A stretch of DNA of 36,363 nucleotides, taken from contig JAABTS010000045.1 in the NCBI GenBank assembly GCA_011389735.1, positions 1-36,363 of the forward strand. The letters run 5' to 3'. Both the position numbers and the translations under genes were made by a program. Shown here in pieces: positions 21,126-30,931 of this stretch. This DNA is from Desulfobacteraceae bacterium. GTDB lineage: Bacteria; Desulfobacterota; Desulfobacteria; Desulfobacterales; JAABTS01. Below the pieces are notes generated by a model that was not told where the DNA came from, did not search any database, and saw only the letters and a list, made by a program, of their open reading frames with translations. Numbering within the stretch: the first letter of the stretch is position 1; every line of letters begins with the position of its first letter.

Positions 21126-24100
21126 ATGCTTCAGATTCCAGGTTATCTGATCCGGAAATGTATCTATGTCGGAGCCCATTCCGCGGTTTATCGGGCTTTG
21201 GAGGAGCCGGGTCGGCTTCCCGTAATTTTAAAAGTCTTGAAAGACAATTATCCTTCGCTTCACGAGATGGATCGATATCGGAACGAATATCGCGTTCTGG
21301 GGTTATTGAAAGAACGGCCGGGCGTTATCCGCGCCCGGCGGCTGCTCAGTCATTTGCAGACCCCGTGTCTTGTGCTGGAGGATTTTGGAGGGGTGTCGAT
21401 CAAAGATCTTATCCGGGAAGGGCGGTTTTTCGACGGCCGGGACCGGATCGAACGAATTCTGGATATCATGGCGAAAATTTCTGAGATCGTTTGCGGCGTT
21501 CACGACGCCGGGGTCATTCATTTGGACATCAACCCTTCCAACATGATTATGAACACGGAAACCGGGGAAATCAGGCTGATTGATTTTTGTATTTCGCGCG
21601 TGGCGGAGGGGTCGTCAATCGGTTCCGCCGCGGGGCGCGCCAATAAAGATCCGGAAGGAACGCCGGCGTATATGTCTCCTGAGCAGAGCGGCAGGATGGA
21701 GCGTTGTCCGGACCACCGTTCGGACATTTATTCTCTGGGAGCGGCGTTTTATGAATTCTGGGCGGGGCGGCCGCCGTTTCACGGAAGCAATATGATGGAG
21801 ATCATTCACGACCATCTGGCCGCCCGGCCGGTTCCTTTGACTGAAATTGATCCTCGGATTCCCGGCCCTGTTTCGCGGATTGTCATGCGGATGCTTGAAA
21901 AAGCCCCTCGGGAGCGTTATCAAAGCGCATGGGGCGTCAGAACCGACGTTTTGCGATGTCTGAAAGAATTGAAACCGGACGGAACCATACCGGATATCCC
22001 GCTCGGATTGTCCGACGCGCCTTCGAAATTGCGAATTCCGGAAAAACTTTACGGCCGCAAACAGGAGCTGGAAGTTTTGCTCCGATTTTTTGACAGCCTC
22101 CTTGAACACGACAACGGCCCTGACTCACGACTCCTGCTTCTCACCGGCTATTCCGGAACCGGCAAGACGGAATTGTTCCGTGAGGCCGTGAGGTTGCGGG
22201 AGAAAGCAGATATCCGGATCATCTCCGGCGGGTTCGAACCCGTCCACAAGCGTCCTTACAGCGCATTGAATCTGGCGTTTTCAGAATTCGTCCGCCAGAT
22301 TCTGGGCGCCGGCGAAGACATTCTGCTTTACTGGAGGGACGCCTTGAAACAGGCGATCGGTCCCAATCTCCGAGTGCTTCTGGATGTGATTCCCGAATTT
22401 GAATCGCTGATCGGAGACGCCCCCAAAACCGGAGATCTGCCGCTTCAGGAAACCCGGAACAGGTTCCATGTCGTATTTCAAAGTTTTATTCGAGCCGTAT
22501 CGAACCGGCGATGCCCGCTTGTAATTTTTTTAGACGACATGCAATGGGCTGATCCCGATTCATTGAAGCTGATCCGGATCTTGTTGACGACATCCGGCGT
22601 TCGGCTTCTGGCGGTGGGAGCTTTTCGCGACAATGAGGTCAACGAGGATCATCCCTTGATGGCCGCCGTTGCAAAAATCGAGAATTCAGGCGTTCCGGTG
22701 GAAAAAATAACCTTATCTCCGCTGGGGTTGTATCATATTGACCGGATGATTTCGGAATCGCTGGGAGCGCCTCATGAACGGACGGCTCGTTTGAGCGACC
22801 TGGTGCTGTCGAAAACGTCCGGAAATCCCGTTTCCGTGAAAGAATTTTTAACGACTCTCTATGAACGCCGGTTGCTCCTGTTTGATTACAAAACCGGAAA
22901 TTGGATTTGGGACGAAGACGCGATCCGGGAAATGGACATTGCGGAAAACACCGCCGCCGTCACCATTCAAAAACTGAAGCAATTGCCGGAATCCACCGGA
23001 AATATTCTGAAAATCGCATCGTGTATCGGAGACCGCTTTGAAATAAAAGCTCTTGCGGATATCTCCGGCCTCGATAAATCGTCCATTACAAAAGAACTGG
23101 GGCGAGCGGTCGCCGCCGGAGCCGTCATCCTTCTGTCGGAAAACGCAAAGACCGGTGAAGCCCAATATCGTTTTTCTCATAAACGCATTCAGGAGGCGGC
23201 CCTGTCCCTGATCGAACCGGACGAAAAGCGGTCCCTGTACTGGAAAACAGGCAAGTTTTTCTTGAAATCCCTGACCGTGGCACAACAAAAAGAACATATT
23301 CTCGATATCGTGAATCGATTGAACAACGGAGCGCCGCTTAAGGCGGGTTCCGCCGAGCTGACAGCGCTGGCGCGGCTGAACCTCCTGGCCGGAAAACGCG
23401 CAAAAGCGGCTCTGGCCTATGAACCGGCCTATCAATATTTCATGTCCGGAATAGACCGGCTCAAACCGGAAGACTGGGAAAAAAATTACGATCTTGCGCT
23501 GGCGCTGTATTTGCAAGCCGTGGAAACCGCTTATATGAACGGCCGGTTCGATAAAATGGACCAGTTATCGGCCGTTATCGAAGATCACGCCAAAAATATC
23601 ATCGATATCGTCAAGCTGTATGAAATCAAGCTTCAATCGTTTTCCGTCAGGAACCGTTTTTCGGACGCCGTCGACACGGGGCTGAGAGTACTCGATTTAT
23701 TGGGGGTAACGTTTCCCCAATCGCCGACTGAAGACCATTTTGCCGGGGCGTTCGAACGTATCCGCAAGGTCCTGGCCGAAAAACCGATCGCCGGCTTTGT
23801 CAATCAACCCCCCATGACCGATCCCATGAAGATAGCCGCCATGAGAATTCTTTCCGCCACCGGATCTTCGGCTTATATCAGTTCGCCTGCCCTATATCCG
23901 CTCACGGTGTTAAAGCGGGTCGAAATATCCGTAAAATACGGCAATTGCCCGTACACGGCTTATACATTCGCGTCGTTCGGGCTCCTTTTGTGCGGTGTTA
24001 TTGGGGATATCGACACCGGATACAAATTCGGAAACCTGGCCATAAAGCTGCTCAACACCCGGCAGGCGGAATCCCTCCGTTCCAAAACGCTCATGGTGGT

Positions 24101-27100
24101 CGCCTGTTTTGTCAGGCACTGGAAAGAATACGTCGGGAACAGCGTGAACATGCTGCTGGCGGCTTATAAAACGGGTTTGGAAACCGGGGATTTCGAATTC
24201 GCGTCTTTTTCCGCGATCTTGAGCGCCATGCACGCCTATTTTACCGGAAACGAAATCTTGCCGGTGGAAAAACAGCTTTCCGAACATCTGATCGCTCTGG
24301 AACGGCTTGGACAGGTTACGCCGATCCATCTGGGAAACATGAACCGCCAGGCCATGGCCAATCTTACGGGGAGCGGTATTTCCGGAGGCCCTCCCTGGGA
24401 AATTTGCGGAGAATATTACAATGAAACGTCGATGATCCGGATTCATCGTAAGGCCAACGACAGAACGGCGCTATGCAGTTTATACATCCACAAGATCACT
24501 CTGGCGTTCATGTTCAACGAATACGAAAAAGTCATGGAATACGCCGATATCATGGAACAGTATATCGACGGAATACGATCCACCATGTTCGTTCCTGTTT
24601 TTTACTTTTACGATACGCTGGCCCGCTTGCTGGTGTTCAAAAAATCGCCGGCGCAGGTAAGAAAAAGAACCCTGGAACGGCTTGAATCCGCCATGCTTAA
24701 ATTCGAGGAATGGGTGCGCCATTCTCCGGAAAACCATCTTCACAAGTATTATTTGATCAAAGCCGGTAAAATGCGTATTGAAGGCCGGTTCCAGGAAGCT
24801 GTCCGGCTTTATGACCTGTCAATTTCATCGGCCCGGGAACACGGTTATCTCAATCATGAGGCCATGGCCTGTGAAATCGCCGCCGGATTTTATTCGGAGA
24901 TTATGGAGGAGCGGATCAAGGATTTTCATCCGCCGGAAATCATCCGATTGCATTTGATCAATGCAAAAAACGCATTTATGAAATGGGGGGCTTACGAAAA
25001 AGTCAAGCATATGGCGGTCAATTTCGGCCGGGAGTTATTCAAGTCCCCGATTGCGTATGCAAAAGTATCGAAAGATCCGGAAACCACCTGGACCACCGGC
25101 GGCGGAACCTTGAGCGAAGAATTCGATTTGCTGTCCGTCATAAAAACGATCCAGGCGGTTTCAAGTGAAATTGTGCTTGAAAAATTGTTTGACCGCCTGG
25201 TTTTTATTGCAATGGAAAACGCCGGGGCTCAAAGAGGCTGCCTGATTCTCAAGCGGGACGGGGGGCTGTGGGTGGAGTCCGCCGCTTCCATGGATTCCGG
25301 AGAGACAGGCGTTTCGGAACCGGTTCGAATCGACGATTACAAAAATTTGGCGGCGTCCGTGGTTCGGTATGTGGCTCGCAAAGGGGAAGCAGTGGTGCTG
25401 GGGAATGCGTCCGAAGACGGAACGTTCGGCAACGATCCCCATATCCGCGCCCGCTCCGTCAAATCCATGATGTGTGTGCCGGTGAAACGCCATGGGGATT
25501 TGACCGGCGTACTCTACCTGGAAAACAATTATTCGCCCAACCTGTTCACTCCGGAACATTCCGGAGTTCTAAAACTTATCGGCCGGCAGGCCGGCGTATC
25601 CATTGAAAACGCCAGGCTTTACGCCGCCGTCGAAGAATCGGAAACCAAATACCGGAACATTTTCGAAAACGCTCTGGAAGGCATATTCCAGGTCACGCCC
25701 GACGGTCGATTCACGGGCTTGAATCCCGCCATGTACAATATCCTGGGATATGAACTCACTGACGAAGTGTTTCTGGCGGCGAACAATATCGAGCAAAATA
25801 TTTATGTCGATCCGGAGGACAGAAAACGAATCAGGCGCATCCTGCTGGATAAAGGAAAAGTTGTCGGATTCGAAACCAGGGTGATCCGCAAGGACGGAGA
25901 ACAAATCTGGGTGCTCGTGTCCATCCGGTCCGTGTATGACCGGTTTGGACGTGTAATCTACTTTGAAGGCGGCATGGTCGATATTACAGGATTGAAACGA
26001 GCTGAAAAGGCGGAAATCCAAAGAGAGACCGCCGAAGCCGCCAGCAGGGCCAAAAGCGATTTTCTGGCCGGCATGTCCCATGAAATAAGGACTCCCATGA
26101 ACGGCGTGATCGCCATGACTGAAATCCTCATGGAAACCGACCTGAGCGACGAACAGCTTGGCTATGCGGAAACCATCCATACCTCCGCAATGTCCCTGTT
26201 GGGTATTATCGGCGATATCCTGGATTTTTCGAAAATCGAAGCGGGGAAGGTCGATTTAAACCCCGAACCGTTTGACCTGGCGCGCCTGGTCGAGGACATC
26301 TGCCATCTGCTCGGCGCCCACGCAGGCGAAAAAGGCGTTGACCTGATTATCCGCTACGATCCGAAAGCCCCTGAAATCGTACTAGGCGATTCCCTCAGAA
26401 TCCGCCAGGTGCTGACCAACCTGGTCGGAAACGCCGTGAAATTCACTGAAAAAGGATATGTGTTCGTCGATGTCCGTTTGGAATCAAGAACAAAGCAGGA
26501 GGCCGCCTTTCGTTTCCGTGTGGAAGATACGGGGATCGGTATCTCCGAAGGGGCTCAAAGCCGAATATTCAAGAAATTCGCCCAGGCCGACGCGGATATT
26601 TCCTACCGGTTCGGAGGCACGGGCCTGGGGCTGGCCATCAGCAGCACTCTGGTTTCGATGATGGGCGGGTCGATCGAGCTGGAAAGCCGGGAGGGAAGCG
26701 GATCGATATTCCATTTTACGCTCGAACTCCCCCTGACCGAATTGTCCGGAGAATGTTTGCCCGATATAACGGGGCCGGAGGATCTAAGGCATCTTGTCGT
26801 TTGCGGCCGGCGAATTCAAAAAGAGACCCTGGTCGAAAAGCTTACCGCCAGGGGATGCCGGGCGGACGGCGCCGACAATGTGGAAACGGCCGCCGGTCTG
26901 TTGAAAACCGCGGCGTCTGAAAACGACCCCTATCATATTGTCGTTATGGACTGGGATTGGCCTGATGTTTCCGGAGCGGAGGCCGTTGAACGAATGAGGC
27001 GGGATGAAAGCGGTTCCGGCCCGGCGTTCGTGGTGTTCTCGAGATCCCCGAAACCGATCCGGGAAGAGGATAAACAGCGAATCGGCGACGTGCAGGTAAT

Positions 27101-28019
27101 TCCCAAACCCGTAACCAACTATAGGCTTTGGGACGCAATATCGCATGGATGGGAAAAATATCGCGACGGAGCGGCGGGCCCCCGGCCCAAAATCCCAACC
27201 GCCGACGCCCTTGAAAAATCGTTTTCGGCTCGTATTCTGGTCGCCGAAGACAATCCTACGAATCAGCGGGTTACGCGCTCAGTACTCGAAAAACTGGGAT
27301 GCTCAGTGGATATCGTCCAAAACGGCCGTCAGGCCGTGGATAAACTCAAAAGCGATTCCTACGATTTGATCTTCATGGATTGCCGCATGCCGGTCATGGA
27401 CGGTTTCGAAACCACCCAATGGATCAGAGAAAACGAGGCCCTCGAAGTGGAAGCGCCCCGTCGAATTCCGATCATCGCCATGACCGCGGACGTTATGGAA
27501 GGGGATCGTGAAAGATGTATCGCCGCCGGAATGGACGACTATATCCCCAAACCAATCAATAGGGACATCTTGCGCCGAATTCTGGAAACGTATACGGAAC
27601 CGGCGAAACCTTGCCCGGCCGATCTTCAACCACTCGCGAATCCACCGTCCGATCCCGCGGCCGATTCCATCCGGGACGGCGCCGTACTCGACCGGTCGGT
27701 CATCCATGACATGATCGGCGATGATCCCGATACCGTCAAGGAATTTCTGGATCTGTTCGTCGGCGACACCCTCGAAGAGATCGAATCCCTTGGCCCGCTT
27801 CTGAAAGAAAACCGGACCGCCGCTCTGATTGAAATCGTTCACGCCGTTAAAGGGTCGGCCGGAGATATCGGGGCCCGGCGGTTTTGGAAAGCCTTGCAGG
27901 AATTCGAAACCGCCGCGCGGATAGGCGAAATCGATTCACTGAACGAGAAACTGGAATCGGTTCGAAAAGAATTCGATATCCTGCTAAACGAATTGAACCA
28001 AACGGCGGTGGAACCCTGA
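21126..28019 (+). CDS. Giant hybrid signalling protein: Ser/Thr kinase, AAA ATPase, GAF, PAS, histidine kinase, two receivers, HPt
   Basis: One 2297-residue protein. Order: Ser/Thr kinase (about 8-280; Lys36, catalytic-loop HLDINPSN with Asp134, IDFC in place of DFG at 153-155, activation segment GTPAYMSPEQ); AAA/STAND-type ATPase (Walker A GYSGTGKT near 340, Walker B LVIFLDDMQWAD near 465); a long helical TPR-like region (about 700-1300); GAF (about 1345-1500); PAS (about 1504-1620); HisKA with His1652 in SHEIRTP; HATPase (NAVKF, DTGIGI, GGTGLGLAIS); a degenerate receiver; a full receiver with Asp2085 (FMDCRMPVMDG); HPt with His2239 (HAVKGSAG). There are no membrane helices, so it is a cytosolic phosphorelay hub. 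This trifunctional layout is known from cyanobacteria and Deltaproteobacteria. No output regulator is adjacent. Confidence 0.95.
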   Translation: MLQIPGYLIRKCIYVGAHSAVYRALEEPGRLPVILKVLKDNYPSLHEMDRYRNEYRVLGLLKERPGVIRARRLLSHLQTPCLVLEDFGGVSIKDLIREGRFFDGRDRIERILDIMAKISEIVCGVHDAGVIHLDINPSNMIMNTETGEIRLIDFCISRVAEGSSIGSAAGRANKDPEGTPAYMSPEQSGRMERCPDHRSDIYSLGAAFYEFWAGRPPFHGSNMMEIIHDHLAARPVPLTEIDPRIPGPVSRIVMRMLEKAPRERYQSAWGVRTDVLRCLKELKPDGTIPDIPLGLSDAPSKLRIPEKLYGRKQELEVLLRFFDSLLEHDNGPDSRLLLLTGYSGTGKTELFREAVRLREKADIRIISGGFEPVHKRPYSALNLAFSEFVRQILGAGEDILLYWRDALKQAIGPNLRVLLDVIPEFESLIGDAPKTGDLPLQETRNRFHVVFQSFIRAVSNRRCPLVIFLDDMQWADPDSLKLIRILLTTSGVRLLAVGAFRDNEVNEDHPLMAAVAKIENSGVPVEKITLSPLGLYHIDRMISESLGAPHERTARLSDLVLSKTSGNPVSVKEFLTTLYERRLLLFDYKTGNWIWDEDAIREMDIAENTAAVTIQKLKQLPESTGNILKIASCIGDRFEIKALADISGLDKSSITKELGRAVAAGAVILLSENAKTGEAQYRFSHKRIQEAALSLIEPDEKRSLYWKTGKFFLKSLTVAQQKEHILDIVNRLNNGAPLKAGSAELTALARLNLLAGKRAKAALAYEPAYQYFMSGIDRLKPEDWEKNYDLALALYLQAVETAYMNGRFDKMDQLSAVIEDHAKNIIDIVKLYEIKLQSFSVRNRFSDAVDTGLRVLDLLGVTFPQSPTEDHFAGAFERIRKVLAEKPIAGFVNQPPMTDPMKIAAMRILSATGSSAYISSPALYPLTVLKRVEISVKYGNCPYTAYTFASFGLLLCGVIGDIDTGYKFGNLAIKLLNTRQAESLRSKTLMVVACFVRHWKEYVGNSVNMLLAAYKTGLETGDFEFASFSAILSAMHAYFTGNEILPVEKQLSEHLIALERLGQVTPIHLGNMNRQAMANLTGSGISGGPPWEICGEYYNETSMIRIHRKANDRTALCSLYIHKITLAFMFNEYEKVMEYADIMEQYIDGIRSTMFVPVFYFYDTLARLLVFKKSPAQVRKRTLERLESAMLKFEEWVRHSPENHLHKYYLIKAGKMRIEGRFQEAVRLYDLSISSAREHGYLNHEAMACEIAAGFYSEIMEERIKDFHPPEIIRLHLINAKNAFMKWGAYEKVKHMAVNFGRELFKSPIAYAKVSKDPETTWTTGGGTLSEEFDLLSVIKTIQAVSSEIVLEKLFDRLVFIAMENAGAQRGCLILKRDGGLWVESAASMDSGETGVSEPVRIDDYKNLAASVVRYVARKGEAVVLGNASEDGTFGNDPHIRARSVKSMMCVPVKRHGDLTGVLYLENNYSPNLFTPEHSGVLKLIGRQAGVSIENARLYAAVEESETKYRNIFENALEGIFQVTPDGRFTGLNPAMYNILGYELTDEVFLAANNIEQNIYVDPEDRKRIRRILLDKGKVVGFETRVIRKDGEQIWVLVSIRSVYDRFGRVIYFEGGMVDITGLKRAEKAEIQRETAEAASRAKSDFLAGMSHEIRTPMNGVIAMTEILMETDLSDEQLGYAETIHTSAMSLLGIIGDILDFSKIEAGKVDLNPEPFDLARLVEDICHLLGAHAGEKGVDLIIRYDPKAPEIVLGDSLRIRQVLTNLVGNAVKFTEKGYVFVDVRLESRTKQEAAFRFRVEDTGIGISEGAQSRIFKKFAQADADISYRFGGTGLGLAISSTLVSMMGGSIELESREGSGSIFHFTLELPLTELSGECLPDITGPEDLRHLVVCGRRIQKETLVEKLTARGCRADGADNVETAAGLLKTAASENDPYHIVVMDWDWPDVSGAEAVERMRRDESGSGPAFVVFSRSPKPIREEDKQRIGDVQVIPKPVTNYRLWDAISHGWEKYRDGAAGPRPKIPTADALEKSFSARILVAEDNPTNQRVTRSVLEKLGCSVDIVQNGRQAVDKLKSDSYDLIFMDCRMPVMDGFETTQWIRENEALEVEAPRRIPIIAMTADVMEGDRERCIAAGMDDYIPKPINRDILRRILETYTEPAKPCPADLQPLANPPSDPAADSIRDGAVLDRSVIHDMIGDDPDTVKEFLDLFVGDTLEEIESLGPLLKENRTAALIEIVHAVKGSAGDIGARRFWKALQEFETAARIGEIDSLNEKLESVRKEFDILLNELNQTAVEP

Positions 28020-28554
28020 CATCCTTTCTTGACGCAACCTTTGCGATATAATATTGTTTTTGGCTGGCGCGAGGAAATCGAATTTTACAAGACAATCCCG
28101 GCCGACAACGCAGTGAAATTTGATTTCTGGAAATCTATAACGATGAAAAATTAAGAGCAATACCCTTGCATGAATACGATTCATTTTTTGAGCGAAATTG
28201 AGAATGGCGCCGGCAGGCGGTTTGAACAGGCAAGGATGCCTGTTCTACGGGGAACGCGGCAAACCAAAGGAAATATATTGTATAATGTCAATAACTACAG
28301 GAAATTACAAAAACAATAATTATACCCCCCTCGTTCCCACGCTCTGCGTGGGAATGCAGGCGGGACGCTCCGCGTCCTTATGTATTGCAAGAAACGACAG
28401 TCGGTTTTGTTATCCCGGCACAGGACGCAGAGCGTCCGGGATGGGTTCCCACGCGGAGCATGGGAACCAGATCTTAGCTTGATGCGTATGGGATAAAGCC
28501 GGCTGAATGGTATTTATTCACGGGTATTGAAATTAAGACAGGGGAGGAAAAAAT
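28020..28554. other. Repeat-dense intergenic region between the kinase and aminotransferase genes
   Basis: No gene. It carries an inverted family-1 copy (28081-28140), a family-2 copy (28158-28184), the AACAGGCA hairpin (28224-28252), a large palindromic element (28331-28469) and an inverted family-2 copy (28504-28531). Five different repeat units in about 450 bases make this a hot spot. Confidence 0.65.
28331..28469. mobile_element. TCGTTCCCACGC-type palindromic dispersed element
   Basis: The left arm has CGTTCCCACGCTCTGCGTGG and GGGACGCTCCGCGTCC; the right arm has GGACGCAGAGCGTCC and TTCCCACGCGGAGCATGGGA. Each arm is internally palindromic and the arms are roughly inverse to each other. 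Elements of this sequence type are widespread in bacterial intergenic DNA. There is no transposase inside. Confidence 0.75.
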
Positions 28555-29757
28555 ATGCTGCCGAAAGATTACATCGCCCTGGAAGACCAGTACGGGGCTC
28601 ACAATTACAAACCGCTCGACGTGGTGCTCGATCGCGGCAAAGGCGTTTGGGTATGGGATGTGGAAGGAAACCGTTACCTGGACTGTCTTTCATCTTATTC
28701 AGCGGTCAACCAGGGGCATTGCCATCCGAAAATCATTCAAACCATGATCGAACAATCCCGGAAATTGACATTGACCTCCCGGGCTTTTCGGAACAGCCGG
28801 CTGGGCCTGTTTTACAAAGATATCTGCGAGATGACCAGATCTCATAAGGTTCTGCCCATGAACAGCGGAGCCGAAGCCGTTGAAACCGCGATCAAAACCG
28901 TGCGAAAATGGGGATACCAGGTCAAGGGCGTCCCGGAAAACGAAGCGGAAATTATCGTCTGTGAAAACAATTTTCACGGCCGGACGATCACAATAGTCGG
29001 TTTCAGCACGGATTCGAACGCCAGATCCGGTTTCGGCCCCTTTACGCCCGGTTTCAAGATAATCCCCTTCGGCGACGCCGGCGCGCTGGAAGACGCAATT
29101 ACCCCCAACACCGTGGCCTTCCTCGTGGAACCGATCCAGGGCGAAGCCGGCGTCATCATCCCGCCGGACGGATACCTGAAACAGGTTCGGGATATTTGCA
29201 CGGATAAAGGAATCATGCTGGTTCTGGACGAAATCCAGACCGGGCTGGGGCGCACAGGTAAGCTTCTGGCCGAAGAACACGAAGGCATAGAGGCCGATTT
29301 GACTCTGGTGGGCAAAGCGCTTTCAGGCGGAGTCTATCCGGTTTCGGCCGTACTGTCCAACACCGAAGTACTCGGCGTACTCAAACCGGGAGAACACGGC
29401 AGCACCTTCGGAGGCAACCCGCTCGCCTGCGAAGTAGCCCGAACAGCCTTGAAAGTGTTGATCGAAGAAAACATGATCCAAAACGCCGTGGTTCAAGGAG
29501 AATACTTCATGAAATCGCTTCAGGCCATTGACAGCCCGCATATAAAAGAAGTCCGGGGCAAGGGCCTGATGATCGGCGTGGAGCTTCATCCCGAAGCCGG
29601 AGGCGCCCGGAGGTTCTGCCTTCAATTGAAAGACAGGGGCCTGCTGTGCAAGGAAACCCATGAAAATACGATCCGGTTCGCTCCGCCTCTCATTATCCAA
29701 GGAGAAGATATCGACTGGGCTTTGGAACGGATCAACGCCGTGTTTATGGAATCATAG
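28555..29757 (+). CDS. rocD: Ornithine--oxo-acid aminotransferase (ornithine aminotransferase family)
   Basis: A 400-residue class III PLP aminotransferase, the usual RocD length. The N-terminus ([20 protein letters not shown]) matches ornithine aminotransferases, where the HNYxPL segment is characteristic. The PLP-phosphate region is [13 protein letters not shown], the aspartate that contacts the PLP ring is in [15 protein letters not shown], and the Schiff-base lysine is Lys254 in [12 protein letters not shown]. The reaction would convert L-ornithine and a 2-oxo acid to glutamate 5-semialdehyde and an amino acid in the cytoplasm, linking arginine/ornithine and proline metabolism. A strong GGGGAGG precedes the ATG. 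No arg, rocF or proC gene is next to it. Related acetylornithine or GABA aminotransferases are less likely because of the N-terminal signature. Confidence 0.92.
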   Translation: MLPKDYIALEDQYGAHNYKPLDVVLDRGKGVWVWDVEGNRYLDCLSSYSAVNQGHCHPKIIQTMIEQSRKLTLTSRAFRNSRLGLFYKDICEMTRSHKVLPMNSGAEAVETAIKTVRKWGYQVKGVPENEAEIIVCENNFHGRTITIVGFSTDSNARSGFGPFTPGFKIIPFGDAGALEDAITPNTVAFLVEPIQGEAGVIIPPDGYLKQVRDICTDKGIMLVLDEIQTGLGRTGKLLAEEHEGIEADLTLVGKALSGGVYPVSAVLSNTEVLGVLKPGEHGSTFGGNPLACEVARTALKVLIEENMIQNAVVQGEYFMKSLQAIDSPHIKEVRGKGLMIGVELHPEAGGARRFCLQLKDRGLLCKETHENTIRFAPPLIIQGEDIDWALERINAVFMES

Positions 29758-29782
29758 CGGATTTGGAATTATTCGATTTCCG

Positions 29783-29940
29783 GGCATCGCTCATAAACCC
29801 AGGAAAGTGATTGACACTTTCCAGGTCGGGATCGGGATCGGGATCGCTATCGGGATCGAAACAATTCGCTCTCGATAGCGATAGCGATAGCGATAGAGAT
29901 AGCGATCACGATAGCGATCAAGATTTCCGTAAGGATATGG
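29783..29940 (+). mobile_element. Third copy of the GGCATCC-type element, right end decayed, upstream of the protease gene
   Basis: It starts GGCATCGCTCAT and continues with the AAACCCAGGAAAGTG-N5-CACTTTCC hairpin, then an expanded array of GATCGG, GCTATC and GATAGC hexamers around the same AACAATTCGCTCTCG centre as the 5428 copy. The right terminal repeat is not recognisable, so the end coordinate is approximate. Its TTGACA hairpin reads toward the downstream operon, so it may contribute promoter sequence. Confidence 0.7.
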
Positions 29941-29987
29941 GGGGATGGATCGAACAAAATCGACTGGACTGTTAAACGAGGCGGATT

Positions 29988-30920
29988 ATGAATTTGGATG
30001 AATTGATCACTATCGAAGAGGGCCGCGAATTTCTCTCTGTTCTGGTTAAATTCGGGAGACGCTTTCCGGATGCCGGATCTAGATCGGAAGCGCTGGCCGC
30101 AATGGGCGTGGATGAAAAATTTCTAGACCGGCTGGACGCCAACGGCGATCCCGGCCGGTTCGCCAGAATTTTGCTCAGCAAGTTGAAGTTCGAGCCGTCC
30201 GATTCACAGCCGGGCTACCATCCTCTTGCGATGATTTTGTCCGATTTTGATTTTTCTCCGCAAGAATACGAATTAAACGACAAGGAAACCGGCGTTTGCC
30301 GGCATCTGCTCTCTAAAACCCGCGCAATACTGACTATCCGCACTGCCAGGGCCGCCGTATGCCGGATCGAAAAACCCGGCGGCGAACCAGTCGGAACCGG
30401 AGTTCACCTGGGGCGGGGGATCGTGCTGACCTGCGACCATGTGTTTATGGGCGCCGAACTGGAAGATATCCGGTTTCGATTCGGATATTACAATGAGCAG
30501 CGGTTTTTCAAAACATGGAATGTTTTTGAACCTGAACCGGGATTTTTAAGCCGGGGGGAATCTCCGGATTATGCATTGGTTCGCCTGAAGGAGCCGCCCT
30601 GGCCGCCGGGAGTCAAGCTTTTCAAAGGAGAATTGACCAGCACCGGCCCCGGTGCGGTGATACGGATGATGCATCATCCGGAGGGCCGCCCGCTGGAAAT
30701 TACCGAAGACGGTTCGATCAGGCTTGCGGCCGATGATTTTTTTTGCCATAATCTGCCCGGGAAAAAGCAATCTAGCGGATCGCCGGTTTTCAACACGGCG
30801 TGGGAGCTTGCCGGCGTCCATAGGGGCGAAGATTTCGGAAGGGATTGCGGCGACGGCCTTCTGGAGGCTGTTCCGGTTCCCGCGATCATCGATATCATCA
30901 AAGACCACTTACCGGTTTAA
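29988..30920 (+). CDS. EAD-like adaptor domain fused to a trypsin-like serine protease (conflict-system effector)
   Basis: A 310-residue protein without a signal peptide. Residues about 8-80 form a small helical domain (EFLSVLVKFGRRFPDAGSRS, then GVDEKFL and ARILLSKL) with the size and position of an effector-associated, death-like adaptor domain. The trypsin-like domain spans about 118-305 with a full triad: His151 in LTCDHVF, Asp194 in SPDYALVRL, and Ser263 in QSSGSPVFN. A cytosolic protease behind an adaptor domain is a known effector layout in NTP-dependent conflict systems, where it is unleashed by partner NTPases. The start has GAGGCGG upstream. It leads a six-gene strand with gaps of 11, 61 and 2 bases, a 4-base overlap and 0 bases. 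The specific adaptor subtype is not assigned. Confidence 0.85.
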   Translation: MNLDELITIEEGREFLSVLVKFGRRFPDAGSRSEALAAMGVDEKFLDRLDANGDPGRFARILLSKLKFEPSDSQPGYHPLAMILSDFDFSPQEYELNDKETGVCRHLLSKTRAILTIRTARAAVCRIEKPGGEPVGTGVHLGRGIVLTCDHVFMGAELEDIRFRFGYYNEQRFFKTWNVFEPEPGFLSRGESPDYALVRLKEPPWPPGVKLFKGELTSTGPGAVIRMMHHPEGRPLEITEDGSIRLAADDFFCHNLPGKKQSSGSPVFNTAWELAGVHRGEDFGRDCGDGLLEAVPVPAIIDIIKDHLPV

Positions 30921-30931
30921 AGGAAACTATT

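Noticed and set aside
30845-30931. Upstream start for the 361-residue protein
   Set aside because: The first 29 codons overlap the protease gene and lack a ribosome site; the ATG at 30932 has AAGGAAA and follows the stop directly.
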